Part shown: positions 1 through 14,000 of the stretch, in pieces
Numbering within the stretch: the first letter of the stretch is position 1
How the letters are laid out: each line of letters starts with the position of its first letter
DNA from: Karalla daura
Taxonomy: Eukaryota > Chordata > Actinopteri > Chaetodontiformes > Leiognathidae
Assembly (NCBI GenBank): GCA_029224185.1
Contig: CM055205.1
Coordinates: 5,213,577-5,277,576, forward strand
DNA: 64,000 bases
Direction: 5' to 3'
Program-made: the position numbers and the translations under genes
The notes under the pieces: model-generated
The model's input: the letters and a program-made list of their open reading frames with translations, nothing else
Database searches by the model: none
Told to the model about the DNA's origin: nothing

Positions 1-2250
1 TGGACCATCATGTCAGTCTGCTTTGTGCTGCTCAGGGAGAGCGATGAACGCTAGAAATCGATTCAGGCAAGAGATTTTCACCCCAAAACAGAATCCGCGT
101 TAAGTCTTTTATTCAGTGTTGTAATGTCACTGAGCGAGAGACTGTGGAGAAAAGACAGCGATTTCATCAAAAGATAGTGCAGCTGCTTTTCACAATGAGG
201 TGGGCACTCACACAAGGAAATAGCAGGGCAATCTGTGTGTGATTCCTCATGCACAGGCGCATAATGGTGAGTTTTGTATCGCGTCTTTGCTGTCCGGGAA
301 AATTCGCCCATCACCCATCTTCCAAGGAGCATGTCACTCACTGATTTGTCCTTTCAAAAGGCCAAATAGGTGTGTCCTGTGTGTGACACAAATAAACTGA
401 TAAAATGTGACTCGCATCGCTGTGTCTGGAGGACAAAAGACCTTTGTCTTTTCACATCACCAAGTCAATACGGTTTGCATTGTCTGGCTGCTCCGGCATC
501 TAAAGTTCACCCCAATTCCCACATGTGTCATCTCCTTTGTTCTGCAGTCACAATGGAAATCTGAAATGTAAAGCGGATTGGGAAAGTGCGCTACATCTTG
601 ATGGGCAGAGGAGAGGGACATGCCCACAAATGTATTGTAACTGTGTTGTGCTGGCAGCCTCGGGCAGAAGCAGAGGATGTTCCAGATTTGCCTGAATTTC
701 TGCAGTTGTTGTTGTTTCTCTTGTTAATTTTTCCAGGAACTGTTGTGTTTAGGCCTAGAGCTTTGGCAGCATGTGTTGTCTGATGTTTTCAACCTACATA
801 TACTGTACAGTTATACTGTAAACTACCCGGGAGGAAATGAGTCATTTTCAGCCTATGCTGCATGTGTGTGTGTGTGTGTGTTTCATCAGTGGGCCAACTG
901 CAACAAGCTGTTATAACAAAGGTGCAAATAATGTATGCAATAATTAACAGTAACAAAGATCCCAAAGTTATAACATATAAATTGTAATAAACAGGCATGC
1001 GTCCGCTATAATTAGTGAGACTAGAATCATTACTTCCACTAATGTTTCACTGCTGCCATAATTAATAACAGTTCATCAATTAAAGATACTATGGAAAACA
1101 GCAGGTCCGTTCTGTGAGAAGGGCCTTTCCTTGGCTGGGCCCACTGAGCCACAGAGTGCTGCTTAATTTTGCTCTGGAGGTCATAGCAGGAAATAATGAG
1201 CGGGAGAAATGTAAATACTCCTCTTTACTTAACTGCCGAGGCAGTTAGAATACCTGAGACGAGCCAGATTTCAGGTTTGGCCGCGTAATGAGATGCTTTT
1301 TTTAATACGAGCAGGGGCAGAGCGAAAAAAAAAAGAGGTTTTAAAGCAGTGTCAAAGAGACGTTGGCCAGTGAAGTGTTGGGACCAAGAGCTTCAAAATG
1401 CAATTTGCTGACATGCATGATAAGGATGCTAGCTTATTTCAGCATAGCTTAGGATAAAGATGTAGAGTAGAAAGGTGCTAGCCCAGACCATATTGTAAAA
1501 AATATGATTTCCTACATATCTTTTTTGATCTGTTGTTGTACTATTGGTGTTTGTAACACATGGACATTAACATCTAAGTGGCAGACTGTGATGTCAGCGG
1601 CATGCTTCAGCTGTCGTGATTACTGTATGCAGAGACCACAGCTGGAGACTCTGAGCTGGAAAAACATGCCAATTATTAACCCTCTGAGAGGAAAAAACTT
1701 CTCTTGTCATCCATACATACCAACTCAAGGCGCACCCATACCCTGTAAACTGTGAGATCAAGCCTAATCCCGGTGTGATGCATTGAAAATCGCTCATGAA
1801 ACACAACAATCTAGTAAAAGGCATGGTGGACACCAATGGGTCTTACTCACCATTTGAGCCTGTCCCATTTGGCCTTTGATGGAGCTGCGGTTCCCCTGCA
1901 CTCACTTCAAGTTAAAATGTACGAAGAAGTTAGAATGTCCATTTATCTCGGTGTAATTTTTAAGCTCCCGAGGAGAAACCTGCCTCTTATGTTGCTAAAT
2001 GGTCTGCAACGTTTGCCCGCTAGTCTCAAACTCTTCAGCTTGATGCAGGGGGCAGCAGGATTTTAGCACTCCTTCACTGAAAGCAGCTCAGCTACCTGCT
2101 CGGGGAGTCGCCAGAACCGGCGTCGATGAATGGAAAGGGATGAATAATGACCTTAAGAAGCAAAAGCCACTGACAGTAAAAAGAGATAGAAGATGCTAAA
2201 ACAAACATGCAGCCATCCTTTCAGTCGGTCTCTCTTTTCATGTGCTGCCA
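1..2250. other. Intergenic, no gene recognised
   Basis: No exon with family resemblance and flanking splice sites was seen on either strand. The stretch is moderately AT-rich, with a short (TG)n run near 864-880 and an A-run near 1325. Around 1010-1085 there is an AT-rich patch with several TAATTA-type homeodomain-like cores. It could be a non-coding regulatory element, but that is only a guess from composition. Confidence 0.6.
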
Positions 2251-2257
2251 GTGCATC

Positions 2258-2405
2258 TACCCATCTATCCATCCATCCAATTATCCATCCATCCATCCAT
2301 CCATCCAATTATCTATCTATCCATCCATCCATGATCTGACCTGACGTGCACCTTAACAGTGTTGTGAGTGGGTCTCCATCACACATAGGGTGAGGGCAAG
2401 GAACA
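2258..2405 (+). repeat. ATCC microsatellite joined to degenerate fish repeat tail
   Basis: A run of imperfect ATCC/ATCT units (about 2258-2335) is followed by sequence ending in 'cacatagggtgagggcaagg'. That ending resembles the block after the ATCC tail in a very common teleost dispersed repeat. A second, better-preserved relative lies at 24.33-24.55 kb. I read it as an old, decayed insertion, not as functional sequence. Confidence 0.6.
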
Positions 2406-2409
2406 AAAT

Positions 2410-5400
2410 GTGAATTGTGAATATATATGAGATCAGTTATGTATTAGTCCTCTTTACAGAAATACCCCCCCCCCCCAAAAAAAAAGGTAGTTGTTTGAAC
2501 ATGTTTGAGCATCCAATTATAGATATATAATACTTGTAATTAATCAGTGTTCCAGAAAATTGGTCGTGTCATGACTGTGGTGGTTTTAATTCATTCGGAC
2601 AGTGTTCTGCGGCTTGGTGCTGTGCCAAAACCTTCAGAGAAAGTCCCTAAAAGACATGAAAATGGGCACAGGTCTTCATCAGAGCACCGCAGACATGCTG
2701 GCTGGCTTGTGTAATGGTTATGAATAATTACAGTCTTCAGTAATTCTGTAATCAGTATAAGAAGTACATCTGGCTGACGCCTGCATGGATATACCATGGA
2801 TATCACAAGGCTACAGGCTCTGTCTAATTTTCTAGTTTTCACTGCCTTGAAGGCTGAATGAAAGGAAAACCTATTAAATCAAACTTGGTTTTTTGCTCTC
2901 CATTCTCATTTGGACATGGAGAAGTAACGGGAAAAAGGTAAAAAATTGAAATGCAGCTAATTTTTGTCAATGTATTAAAACTGGTTCATGTAATGGTGCA
3001 TACCCGGCTCCCACACTTTTGATAAGAAGCATGACCTTTTCAGATGAGTTTTTGCCATCTGAACCTCGGATTTGTCCCCTCTCCCTCTCCTCAGACTGAA
3101 AGGCGATTCTTTATGCAGCCTTGTCTCTGGATGGTCCTGCAGCGTTTAGACAAATGTTAAAGTCCAGAGAGAAGGTCCTCCTTTTGTCTCAGCTGGTGGT
3201 TGATTTAGCTGAGTGTTCGGGTCTGCTGCCACGTAGAAAAATGGAATTCTTCTTTTGGGTTTTTTTGTTCCGGAGGGCAGCAGACTCCCCCCCCCCCCCC
3301 CCCCCCCCCCCCCCCGTCTAAAATATCCCGGTACTATGAGCCATTCATCTTCCCCTCCATCCTGAGCGGAGCCCCCTGTCAGCCTTGCAGCCGCAGGCAG
3401 CAAGTGTAAAGCGTTCCATTGATTGTTGATTGATGATCAGTGACTGGAGTTCACCAGTCATCCTGCGATGCTTGCTCACTTAGGGATATCTATGAACGGC
3501 TCTGCATGCATTCATTCATTTCTTCGCTGGCCCCTGCCTGTCCTTTGGGGTCATTAGGAGGCATTGACATGTCTGCGGATGATACAGTGAACTGGGGTTA
3601 TTCCCTCAGCTCTCCTTTTTGCAATGCTGCTGTGAACTGTGAGGGGTGAATAACATCCATGGAAGTATGTGTGTGCATGTGTGTGTGTGTGTGTGTCTGG
3701 TTAACATTAATTTTAAATGGTGTTAAATCAACAGCAGCTTCCTGTACAAAATAAGCTCTGCATGAGGCTGTATCCAAGTGGGATTTGTAAGAATACAGAC
3801 TTCCATTTACATTCTGAACAGTGCCTCTGCGGACGGCTATTAACTTCTCTGGTTATGATAACAACTGTCACCTGTGCACTTTTTTGGTTAATCGATGTTT
3901 ATGTGAGTGCTTCTGTAGCCATTGTCTGGAGACAAGAGATGGCACAATAAAAAAAACAAAGCAAAATAAACAGTCTCACCCACAAATTCCCATAGTGCCA
4001 CAATATGTTCTTTTTATGCTTTGGTTTGAGTAAAAGCGAAAAAGTCACCACTCAGACTCGTTGTTCTGTAATGCTTGACGCAGCTGCCTTCTCATTTCCA
4101 ATCACATAGACATAAAGGCTTTGGTTGTTTGATTGTCAATACAATATTATAGATGTTGGATATAATAATTTCAAGTTCAAAAAGTGCCACATCATTCGGA
4201 GTGCCTCCCTATGCCTTTAAAGACAGACTGGGTGGTGTTTTTAGGATAAACTGGTGTCTTACCAGAAGAATGCTTACCAGAGAATCTCTGTAAACATGCT
4301 AATGAGCTGTTACTGTGCTTCCATGGGGCAGCAGGACTTGAGAGCATGCTGCTGTCACTAATGTTGCAATGTTCCTCCATGCTTCCCCGATGAGCCCTCT
4401 CCATCTCGGAGGAGCCTCCCGATCCCAGACAGATCCTGTGGTTGTATATATATAACAATTTTACAGCATATATTGTTGGGAAACTCTTCCCACATCCTTC
4501 TTGGAATCTCAGACTTAATAATAGGGATGGACCACTTGAGATGCAAAGCCGTACTTTTCATTAAATCGTAGGTCTATAGGTTTATGTATTCACTTCTTTA
4601 AATACCATGATGACAAATGATGAAGAGGGGGGAAGGGCAATCCAGATGAATGAGGTGAACCTGTGAAAATATTTCTCATTAACAGGACCTAATGTATCAT
4701 CATGCAGGATGATAATAAAGCCACTGTAGGAAAATGGTAATAAAAAGACCAACGGTTTCAATAATGTGTGGCTCTCTTCATTCACTATTTACATTACCTA
4801 TAACTGGTAATATGACTTAAGAATTAATGGAGACCTCAGAAATGATATATAAATAGGATTAATAAAGATGAATAATGATGGTGAACTATAAATTGTCACG
4901 TAATTTTGTCTGACTGACAAAGCCTAACTGTAAAATTAAAAAAGAGGAAAGACTGCAGAGGTTGTCAATAGATAATCAACCTTAATCAGAATCAGAGGGG
5001 GAACAATAATATATAGCACCTTTACCACAGTACCATTTCCATGTAGCACATTATTAGCATAGAACCCAGTAATGTTTTGTGTAAAAATATGTGCAGGATC
5101 ATTCCTTTCTACACACCACAGCAGTGTCCCTACTTCTCTTAACATATTAGTCTTTGTACGACTTAAAATTAATCTGTGCTCTGTAGAGTAGTTGGCTATA
5201 CTTAGTAATCTATGGCTGCGATACAGGAGAATGGGGTTGGATCTCAGATAATATGACCTTTTAAGCCATAATTTAAGAAGTTCATTTATCTGTGTAGCTT
5301 AATTTGGCAACAAGTGAAAAAACATGCACACCGCAGAGATCCTGTGGTACCATATGGTGTGTCTTATACAGTATATGGTGTAGAGGAAGAGCTGAAATTG

Positions 5401-8400
5401 CAGCTGGCTGTGTTATTCCACCTTTGATTCACCGCTATGCCGTTCTCACCCACTGAGCCTCGCACTGTGACAGACTCCGTCTCCCTCCTTGCAAATGGAG
5501 GCACAAACCAGTTCCTGTGTGGCTTTCAAACTGCCTAGCTTTCATTTCCATTGATCAAACGGCTAAATTTGTCTGTGTCACTGATGCCGCTATCAAAGCG
5601 CGGCTGCAGAAAAGAACACAGAGCGGAGGAAATGAAACGGACAGATCCTCACCTCCAGTTAATCAAGTGACCCGAGTCTTTAGAAAAGTGGAAAAGTTTC
5701 CCCGCCGGTGGATCCAGCAAAGATGTGAATCACACCTATAACTGTGGCTCATCTTCCAAGTAAACACACCCAGTCTCTTTGTCAGATTAGGTCCAGACAT
5801 CTCATAGGGGCTAGTAATCAGCTTAAGGGATAATACCTCCATTATTGAGTTTTTCCTTATCTCCAGTGGCTTGTGATCTTGTGCACCATGATTTCTCTTC
5901 GCTCCCTGCAAATTGGAATTAACTTTCTGTATTGCTCCCGTTGCCTCCAGAGCGCGTCAGAAGATGGCTGACTTAATGTTTCATAGTTATCCACCAGGGT
6001 GAATGTGACGAAAGTAAGCAAAAATGAAAACCACCAGTCAGTCAAGCTCTCCCCGTCCTGCGCTGCCCCTCGCTTGTCGGAGACGTTCTGCCTCAGTCAA
6101 ACGTGGCCTGAGGACACGCAGGCGTCTGATGCCACATGGTAATAACTGTGACAGCTGATGCGACGCACTGACATTGATGGAGCCGGTCCTCGGCTTTGAC
6201 ATGCTGTATAGAGGATATATGGGGCCGACTGAATGAATAAATGTCACTCGATGTTTTTTTTTCTTACTGTTTAAATCGAGTTGTTTTGCAAATTTTGTAG
6301 GGAGTAGTCGGTGTAGAAAAACACAAAATGTCAAACACATTCACGCAACTACTCCAATACCGTGTGTCCATTGGTCAGGATTCACGTAATGGGTCGGAAT
6401 AATCGAAGTGGTATAATCAAAATGGTATCCTCACTTGACTCTAATAAATGTGGTTTTGGCAAAGACAGGGTCAGCGTTAGTCTTGCCAGAGAGGGATGTT
6501 CATCGCCAAACGATACCCTCAGCTTTCAGGAAATTACATTTACCTAACTCTAATCCTATTGCTACCAATTCTAAAGGTGTTGACAGCCAGCACTCTGCAC
6601 TGTGAATAAAGAGGTGCTCTTACATTACAATTGTTAGCTCTGGAGACGAGGTCGGCGTTGAGGTCACCTGTGCACTGCAGACTCTTTTTCTGTACGAAAG
6701 CACGTCCGTGATCTTCCCTTCACCTTAGTTAACAGTGAAGCACAATGCAGTTTTAACAATGTGGCAGCAGTACAAGTGAATAAAGCTGGATATTTTGGCA
6801 GACAAGCAGGCTCCTCATCATGTTACAAAAGAACATAATCGCTCACCACTGCATATTTGCTTTTATAAATTAAAAAGGTCATTTCAAAGAGACCGATTCA
6901 AGGGGTGGTGAGGTTGTGTAAACTACACTGAGCTCTCTGAGACATCATTGGGTATCACATGCCATTGCAGACCACAGTCTTTACCGAGGTTGCTGTGATA
7001 GGAACAAACCTGGACCACAGAATGCACCGTGCTGTTTTCATCTATCCAGCATTTTTCACGTCTGACGTTTTCTCCTTTTTTTTGTTCTCTTCCTGGCTCT
7101 TGCTCAAAGCTGAGCCCCACAAGGTAACGAGACAACTCTGTCTGTGCTCGGCATGGAAAGCACAGGGAGGGTGATTAAGATGTGTGTAAATAAAAGGATG
7201 AGGCCAACTGAATCTTAAATCCACTGCTAAATATCCTGCCACAGTGAGACACAAAGCATATATTGCGTGTATATGAGCAGGGCTGATTTATTATGAATCA
7301 CTGTGGGGTCATTGTCAGTGGTCTAATCACATTTTTATTCACAAGTTCTATGGCATTTGCAGTTTTGCTTTGTCGTTTTGATTTGTCGAGTTGTAAAAAC
7401 ATGTAATTTGCTTGTTTATTGAGTTGCTACATTTTGAGTCAGTCTAATCGACACAGATAGGTTGGATGTCAAGGCAAGAGCAAGATCCAGCCACCTCTTG
7501 AGAAACTAAAACCTCATTGATGTCTTATCGATTCATTTACACACCCAGAAAGTGAATTCCACGGACATGCTCTCATTAATACAGACGGTGCGGCTAACGA
7601 ACTGTTTGCATCAATCAGGATCGTTAAAAAAAAAAAAAAAATCCTGTCGCCACTGGCAACATCAGTGGCACAGAGCGCAACACCACTGTTTTGATCCTGC
7701 ATGATCCACACATGAGAGCTGATCACAAATATTGTACCCTGATCAAAGGCTGCAGAGAATCCCTGATGCCCAGCTCTGCTTATTGATTATGGGAAGTGCG
7801 TGGCCGCACATTAGAGTGAAGTGTTGGCAGTTACGGGTGGCAGAGAAGTCAAATTAACTCACGGTTTTATCTGCAGAATCCAGTTTACTCGCATTTCCGT
7901 GCTGATTCATAAAATGAAACCACAGTATACGTCATGGCGGTTAATGTTTTATGAGAACAGGATTTATGACAAGGGCCTAAAAACACAGGAGCTACAAGTT
8001 TTATGTGAGGCTGCCGCACATCAGCATGCACCACTGCGAAGCTGGGGCTGCCTGGGACTGCAAGCCCACACAAACAAACAGTAGACTATAGATTTAAAAA
8101 GTATCTCTGATGTGTTTGGAGCTGTATTAAAAGTTAAAGTGTGTGGAAAGGTGAGCAGAGAGCGAGGCAACCCTTGCTTTAAAAAAAAGAAAGAAAAAAA
8201 CTAGAGAGCAGCCTCAGAGGGCTCCTGCTGGAACCTTCACAGCCCCTGGAAAACCTTTGAAGCGGCCCTAAAAGCAGCCTCCTTATTTAGAGTAGGGGGT
8301 ACATTTACTCAGGATATATGGGCTGCAGGGAGGTTCGGCACACCCGGAGGAGACTGTGCACAGAAAATGAAAAAGCGCATTTCCTGCTAAATATTAAAAC

Positions 8401-9070
8401 TGTCTTCTCCTGAGGATAAAGCTTGCCCTTCAAGTCGATATTTTGTTGCTGAAGGAAATCCCCAGAAATTCCCATTTTCGGCTCAAAGGCAGATTATGTA
8501 AGACTTATGTAAAATAGCACCCCCTGCAGGTACATTATACAGGGACGAGTCGAAATCAAAACAAAGACGGCCATCTCCTCTGTGCTCTACATTTCTGTAG
8601 AGGACAGAATACCAAACAAATATTTCAGCTAAGAATCTCCTCACGAGTTATTCAGCCTGATACAAGCGCAGGCAGTGTTTGGAAAATATATCAACTGATA
8701 GTAAGATGTAAGTTCCAGCTGATAAGTAAGAAAACAAAGAAGAGCGGAAATGCCAGACCATCAACTTGTTTGAGGACATTCAGAGACTGTGTCACTGTTT
8801 GTTCGTCCGGCAGCATAGCTTTACGACTTTGGCACAGACTGAAACTTTCAACAAATGTGAGCTGGATTTTCCATGACATTTGGTCCAGAGATTCATGGTG
8901 TGAAGCTATCTCCTGCAGGGCCCAGTAGCAAACTTGAGGACCTTTACTTGACCATTAGCCAAATCAGACAGCTGCACATGACTTCCTGTGTTCCTGAACA
9001 CCAAGTCCACTTGCCCTGCCCTGACGTTTCCTCCAATGCAACCAGGGCATCAACTTCTTCATATTTCTGC
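2410..9070. other. Intergenic, no gene recognised
   Basis: Only short, non-conserved open frames are present. Simple sequence includes a 29-base C-run at 3287-3315, a (TG)n run near 3678-3698 and an A-run near 7626-7641. The 5.8-6.05 kb and 7.8-8.1 kb parts are free of obvious repeats and could contain conserved non-coding elements, but nothing in the sequence alone proves it. Confidence 0.6.
3287..3315 (+). repeat. Poly-C tract (29 bases)
   Basis: An uninterrupted run of 29 C bases. It creates proline or glycine runs in the overlapping open frames, which explains them as artefacts. Length is likely to be unreliable in assembly and variable between individuals. Confidence 0.9.
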
Positions 9071-9073
9071 TCT

Positions 9074-9404
9074 TTAAAGGGGACATATTAAGCAAAACAC
9101 ATGTTTTCCATATTTGCATATCTGGAGTGCTTTCCAACCCCTTAAGTGCAAGTTTTGACAACTAGTTTAATGTTTAGTAAACTGCCATAGCCTCTGTGTC
9201 CACATTCAATTATGGCCATGGTCAGATAACACTGTCCTCGTGTCTTCTGCCTGGTAGGAAAAAGGTGGGCGGGGCACGCAGAGTTTATTAGCATTTAAAG
9301 GAAAAGGCACTAAAACAGAGCATTCAGAAAAGCCGAAACATTACTTTTAGATGTCAGGGGACCACGTGAAAGATTGACAAATGAGCATGATATGTCTCCG
9401 TTAA
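9074..9404. mobile_element. Non-autonomous DNA transposon (MITE) with terminal inverted repeats
   Basis: The left end reads TTAAAGGGGACATATTAAGC. The reverse complement of the right end reads TTAACGGAGACATATCATGC, which matches at 16 of 20 positions. The 331-bp element has no coding capacity. Internally it has a 'ggtgggcggggc' segment and other stretches I recall from a common teleost repeat that begins AAAGGGGACATATTATG. TTAA is present at both outer edges, which could be a target-site duplication of the piggyBac type or simply part of the inverted repeat. Superfamily assignment is open; hAT and piggyBac are the candidates. Confidence 0.75.
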
Positions 9405-10950
9405 ACTGGACAACATATATTGGGACAACTTTCCAGCTAATGACATTTCCTGTGACAGCACCTCCATCAGGTCTGTGGCTGACAGTGAGGTATCACTCCA
9501 ACTGCTGGGCGGCTTTAGTTATGGCTTGACTTTTCATGTGGCTCCATCAGGTCAAAGTCTCGTCCCAGAGCCTGATGAAACACTGCTGACAGTCCACTTA
9601 GTCTCTGCTCCTCTTGTGTGTTTTGTGCAAATTAGTTGAAGTGAAATGACAAACGTGTGTATTTTAGCGCCGTCACCCTGTGTGAGCTACTGACACTGGC
9701 CCGTGCTCAAAGCCGTGCTTGTGTGAACAAACTCGGAGAGCCCACAGCGTCCAAAATGTTCTGCTGGGGATTTACAACGGTGAAAAATAGAATGAAATAA
9801 GGAATCCTTATCAGACTTGTTTTTCTTTTTCCCAGCCAACTTCACCTTTTTTTTAATGCTCGTCAATCAATATTTCACTTAAAACTGTAGTGCCGTCAGA
9901 CTATAAAGTCGAGCTTCTGTCTTGCACTGGAGGGTGGGTGTCGACTGTAGCTCTAAACCAAGGCCATGAATCTTTAATTGACTAAATCTGAAATGAATTT
10001 GTCGTTAATCAAAATGACAGCGATGGAAAATGACAATTATGTGCAGTCAGCTGTGTGTGCTGGACAAGATGGGTACACGAAAGTAGACGGGACGGGGAAT
10101 ACTAGGTGCGCGCACACACACGCACACAAACGGTCGCTCACACATTTTTTTACATTGCCATTATCGCTCCAATCCTCTGAGTACAGAGAGAGCGCGCCGT
10201 GACCACATGCTGGATGTTCCCTGGACCATTTTTATGCTGCTGCTACAGCTAAATTACACCTGATCCCAGGTGTGTGATGAGGACAACATGTCCACAGACT
10301 GTGGTGCACAGGAAGGTACTTATCCCGAGGGATTAGAGCAGAGCTAATGCCCGTGCTCATTTGTCCGTTCGAGAAGGCTCAGACACTGAAAAAGCAATAT
10401 TGCAGACATTAGTGATTCATTTCCAGTGCGGGTTTATTTATGTGTGTCGGCTTGTTGCATTAGTTTATTTAGAGACTGTTTACAGAGATTAATTGGTATC
10501 GATTAAGCCTAATTGGATGTGATTGACACGTAAAGCTAGTCCCATTGTTTGGAGGTTCATCTTCATCATAACCAACATTGCAGTCCTTATTTATTATTAA
10601 CACGGTTTGAATATTCCTGCGATGCGTTGTATTTCATACAGCTTTCATTGGTATACAGTGCAGACCAAGGAGGCAACCCAAAAGGGGTATGTCAAGTGCA
10701 AAATCTGACAGAGAAATCAAATATTTCTTGAATTTTCTTGAAGTTAAAGGCATCCGCACGAGGCTCTCCCGTATCCACTGAGCACTTTGAAACAGTGAAG
10801 GATGAGAGGAGTAGACCCTGGACATTTAGAAAAAGGAGACTTTAAATATTACTCAGTTTAAGCCAAGTAACACAAACCTACTGGCTGTTCATCATGAATA
10901 ATTTTGTTAGTCAAAGTAACGGAACATTTGGACATAAGAACATAGAGTGA

Positions 10951-11000
<50 letters not shown>

Positions 11001-14000
11001 CCCACGCTGGTCTCCAACCCATGCAACATTTAGATGGCTGGTCCTTTAGGTATCAACACTCCTGATTCCATTTCATGAGAGATGTGAGGAGAGCTCCAGA
11101 GATATCAAATGGGTGAAAATGTATCCTGTAACCTCTGCTTACAGTCCCACAGCTCAGTTATAAAAGATAGTGTTCTGTTTGCACATTTGTACCATGCTAC
11201 AGAATGAAGTGCATTTATTCTTGACTTTTAGCTTGACATTTATGTAAAGCAGAAAGCAGAAAAGGCAGCAGGTGAAAGGAGAAAAGTGTCGGCAGAGATA
11301 GTGATGACGGCTCACGGTTCCTCATCTTGTAGTTAAGACGTTTTCAGTCTCAGACTGTGAGTGAGAGGTCACACATCAGACTTGTGGGTTATTTTTACAT
11401 CAGTCAGGGTGTATTATGACATAACAACCACACAGCCTAGACTCACCATCTATAGGGCCCTGTCACATTTATCCAAGTCTCCTTTTCCCTTTTTCAAGTT
11501 CTACTGAATCCGCTGGTGACTCTGAAGCTTCGCCAGAACAGCCGAAGGTTCCCGGTGGAGTCTGTTTCCACCATGAGCAATGGCTCTTCTTCTTCCTGTA
11601 GATTGTGCTCCCTCTACTGAGATCCTGACCAGTTTGTCCACTCTTCTCCTTCCAGCCGTCCATCCATCTATTATCTTACCAACTTCATACCCAATGGTGT
11701 CTCCTCCTCTCTCCTCTGTGGGAAAACAACACCAGAAGCTTCAGACTTAATTCACTGGCAGTCTGTCGAGTCGGTCTTGACGTTACTTTCACCACATATC
11801 AACTGACAGTGCAGGAGCAGCACTAGACATGTATGTAATATTGGGGTTTGTGATATGATGTATAGCCAATATAATCTGTTGTAATCGTATCTCTAGGGCA
11901 GGCTGTGATTACCCCGTGATTGCTTCTGACAGAGGTTTTTTTAATCCTCTCCTTTTTTTTCCGCAGGCGGGTGTTACTGCTCTGTCTCATGGGCATCTCT
12001 GCATCCAGAAGTGTTGATTTGCGCTTCAACTCCTTTTTTTTTTTTCCTTTTTGACACCCGCTCGATGCCCAGTGGAAACGCTCTGAATATATTTATCCGC
12101 ATTTTGCACTTAGCTGGAGCCGAGCGTTCCGCTCCCCGGAACGAAGCGGTCATCCACGCAGGTGTGTCTTTGGTGTCTGGTTTTATTTTTTGGACCATCG
12201 AGCAAACAAAACAAGACGCCAAGAGCAGTTCTCCAACTTTTGTTATTCTAACCAGTTCCAGTTATATTCACGTTACTGTAAGTGAGCCGTTACACATTGT
12301 ATCTGTCCGGGGCCCAAGTAGTGAAAGGTGTAAAATAAACAAAGCGTGAATCTTTTAACCACTTGACGTTGATATAAGCGGTAAAGAGTACAGGAAAGGA
12401 AAAATGCGCAGGACGCCTACTGCATTTAAAATGGCTCCTCTCACTCAGTAAGAGGTGCGTAGCTGGCCTCGTTGTAAAACACACGTAATTCAAAGTCCTG
12501 TCTCTTCTCTTTTCCCACCACCAAACTGGAAATCAACCTGCGATGCACGGAGTGAGAAAAGATTCCGGCTGCAGATGTTGTTTTTTTTCCCCTGCTGCCT
12601 GTATTAGACCCTGCTGTTCTCACTGAATAGGGTCTGTCGCTGTTTTCCTTTTGCACACAGATAATTAAATGAACAAAATGATATGAACATAACCACCCCC
12701 ATCCTCCAGCCGTGAACACATTCTCCAGGCTCTCAGCCCTGACTCTCCGATTGTTCTTCCTCGTCCTGCCTTTTTTCCCTCTCTGTGTGTGCCTTCTTTA
12801 TCTCCGGTTGATGTGTGCTTGTCACCGTCCTTGAGATGTCGCAGCGCAGCTGCTTGACCGGCCATGATGGACAGCAGCGCGGGCAAATCATGAAAACACC
12901 TGCAACTTGATTTACCATCCCCGGCTGGGAGGTGCGGCAATTTAGTTGAGGGAAATTGTCGTCAAAGCAGCCCCGAAACAGTGGAAACAAGAGCAGAGCC
13001 CATGAAACAGCCTCCCGCAGGGGAACAAAGAGAGAAGACTGAAGGAATCCCGTATCAGTCCTCCTGCAGATCCACACAAACACAGCGCTGGAGGAGTGTC
13101 GGCGTGATAACTGTACATTCTAATCCAATGAATTTGCTTTCTAATGACCTCATAGAGCTGATGCGAACGTCAAAAGAGATGAAGCAGCTTAAAAATCTGC
13201 TTTCCCGGGATGCGTTTCCTAATGGCGGCACCAAACTGTGACAAAAATGTCTCCTCAGTATTTATATCGGCTCGATGTACGACATAAAAGCGCACTCAGT
13301 TCTTACTTTATCAGGTTAACATCGATTGTCTGAGTGTATGCAAACGCACCGGGTGTACTGTATCATCCACTTCGTTAGGAACCAGCCCAGGCTCCTCCTG
13401 AGGTTGTGGAGGCCCCTCCAGTTTGCCTCCCAGGCTCTTCTCCTTCTGCCCGATGCTCTGCAGTGCATCCTCCTATTAAGATGACTGTGATACTGTTTGT
13501 GCCTTTACCAGCTGCTGCCAGATGGGATGGAGGGAATAAGCCATGGGCGGTGCAGGTGGATACCCCTGCAGTGCCCTGGATTACAGGCTATCTTCCTCTC
13601 AGACAGTAGCGGGGGACCATTCCCTGGGCCACCTTAAGGCACATTGCTGTTATCTCATTTGTCACTTTATCTCCCAATTTGTGCCAGACGTCCTCAAATG
13701 AAAAGTGAAGGCAGGCCGATGAGAGCTCGATGAGGGCGAGGACGACTCCGGAAAAGGTCCGCCTGGATTCATATTAGTCGTCTAGGAAGCAAGATGTCAA
13801 ACAGAGTTTAAAACAATCCGGCGGACTGGTAATTATATGGATGAATGGCTTCTTAAAGTCTGCTGTCAGGTGGGACTCCTGTGCATTTGTCTGGGCGCAG
13901 GCACCGCCACGCCTCCTGATAAATGAGGACATGTTTGAGGGAAGACTCACTTTACATCGGCTTTCCCAAATATACGAGTTGACGTTGATGTCGTACAGTA

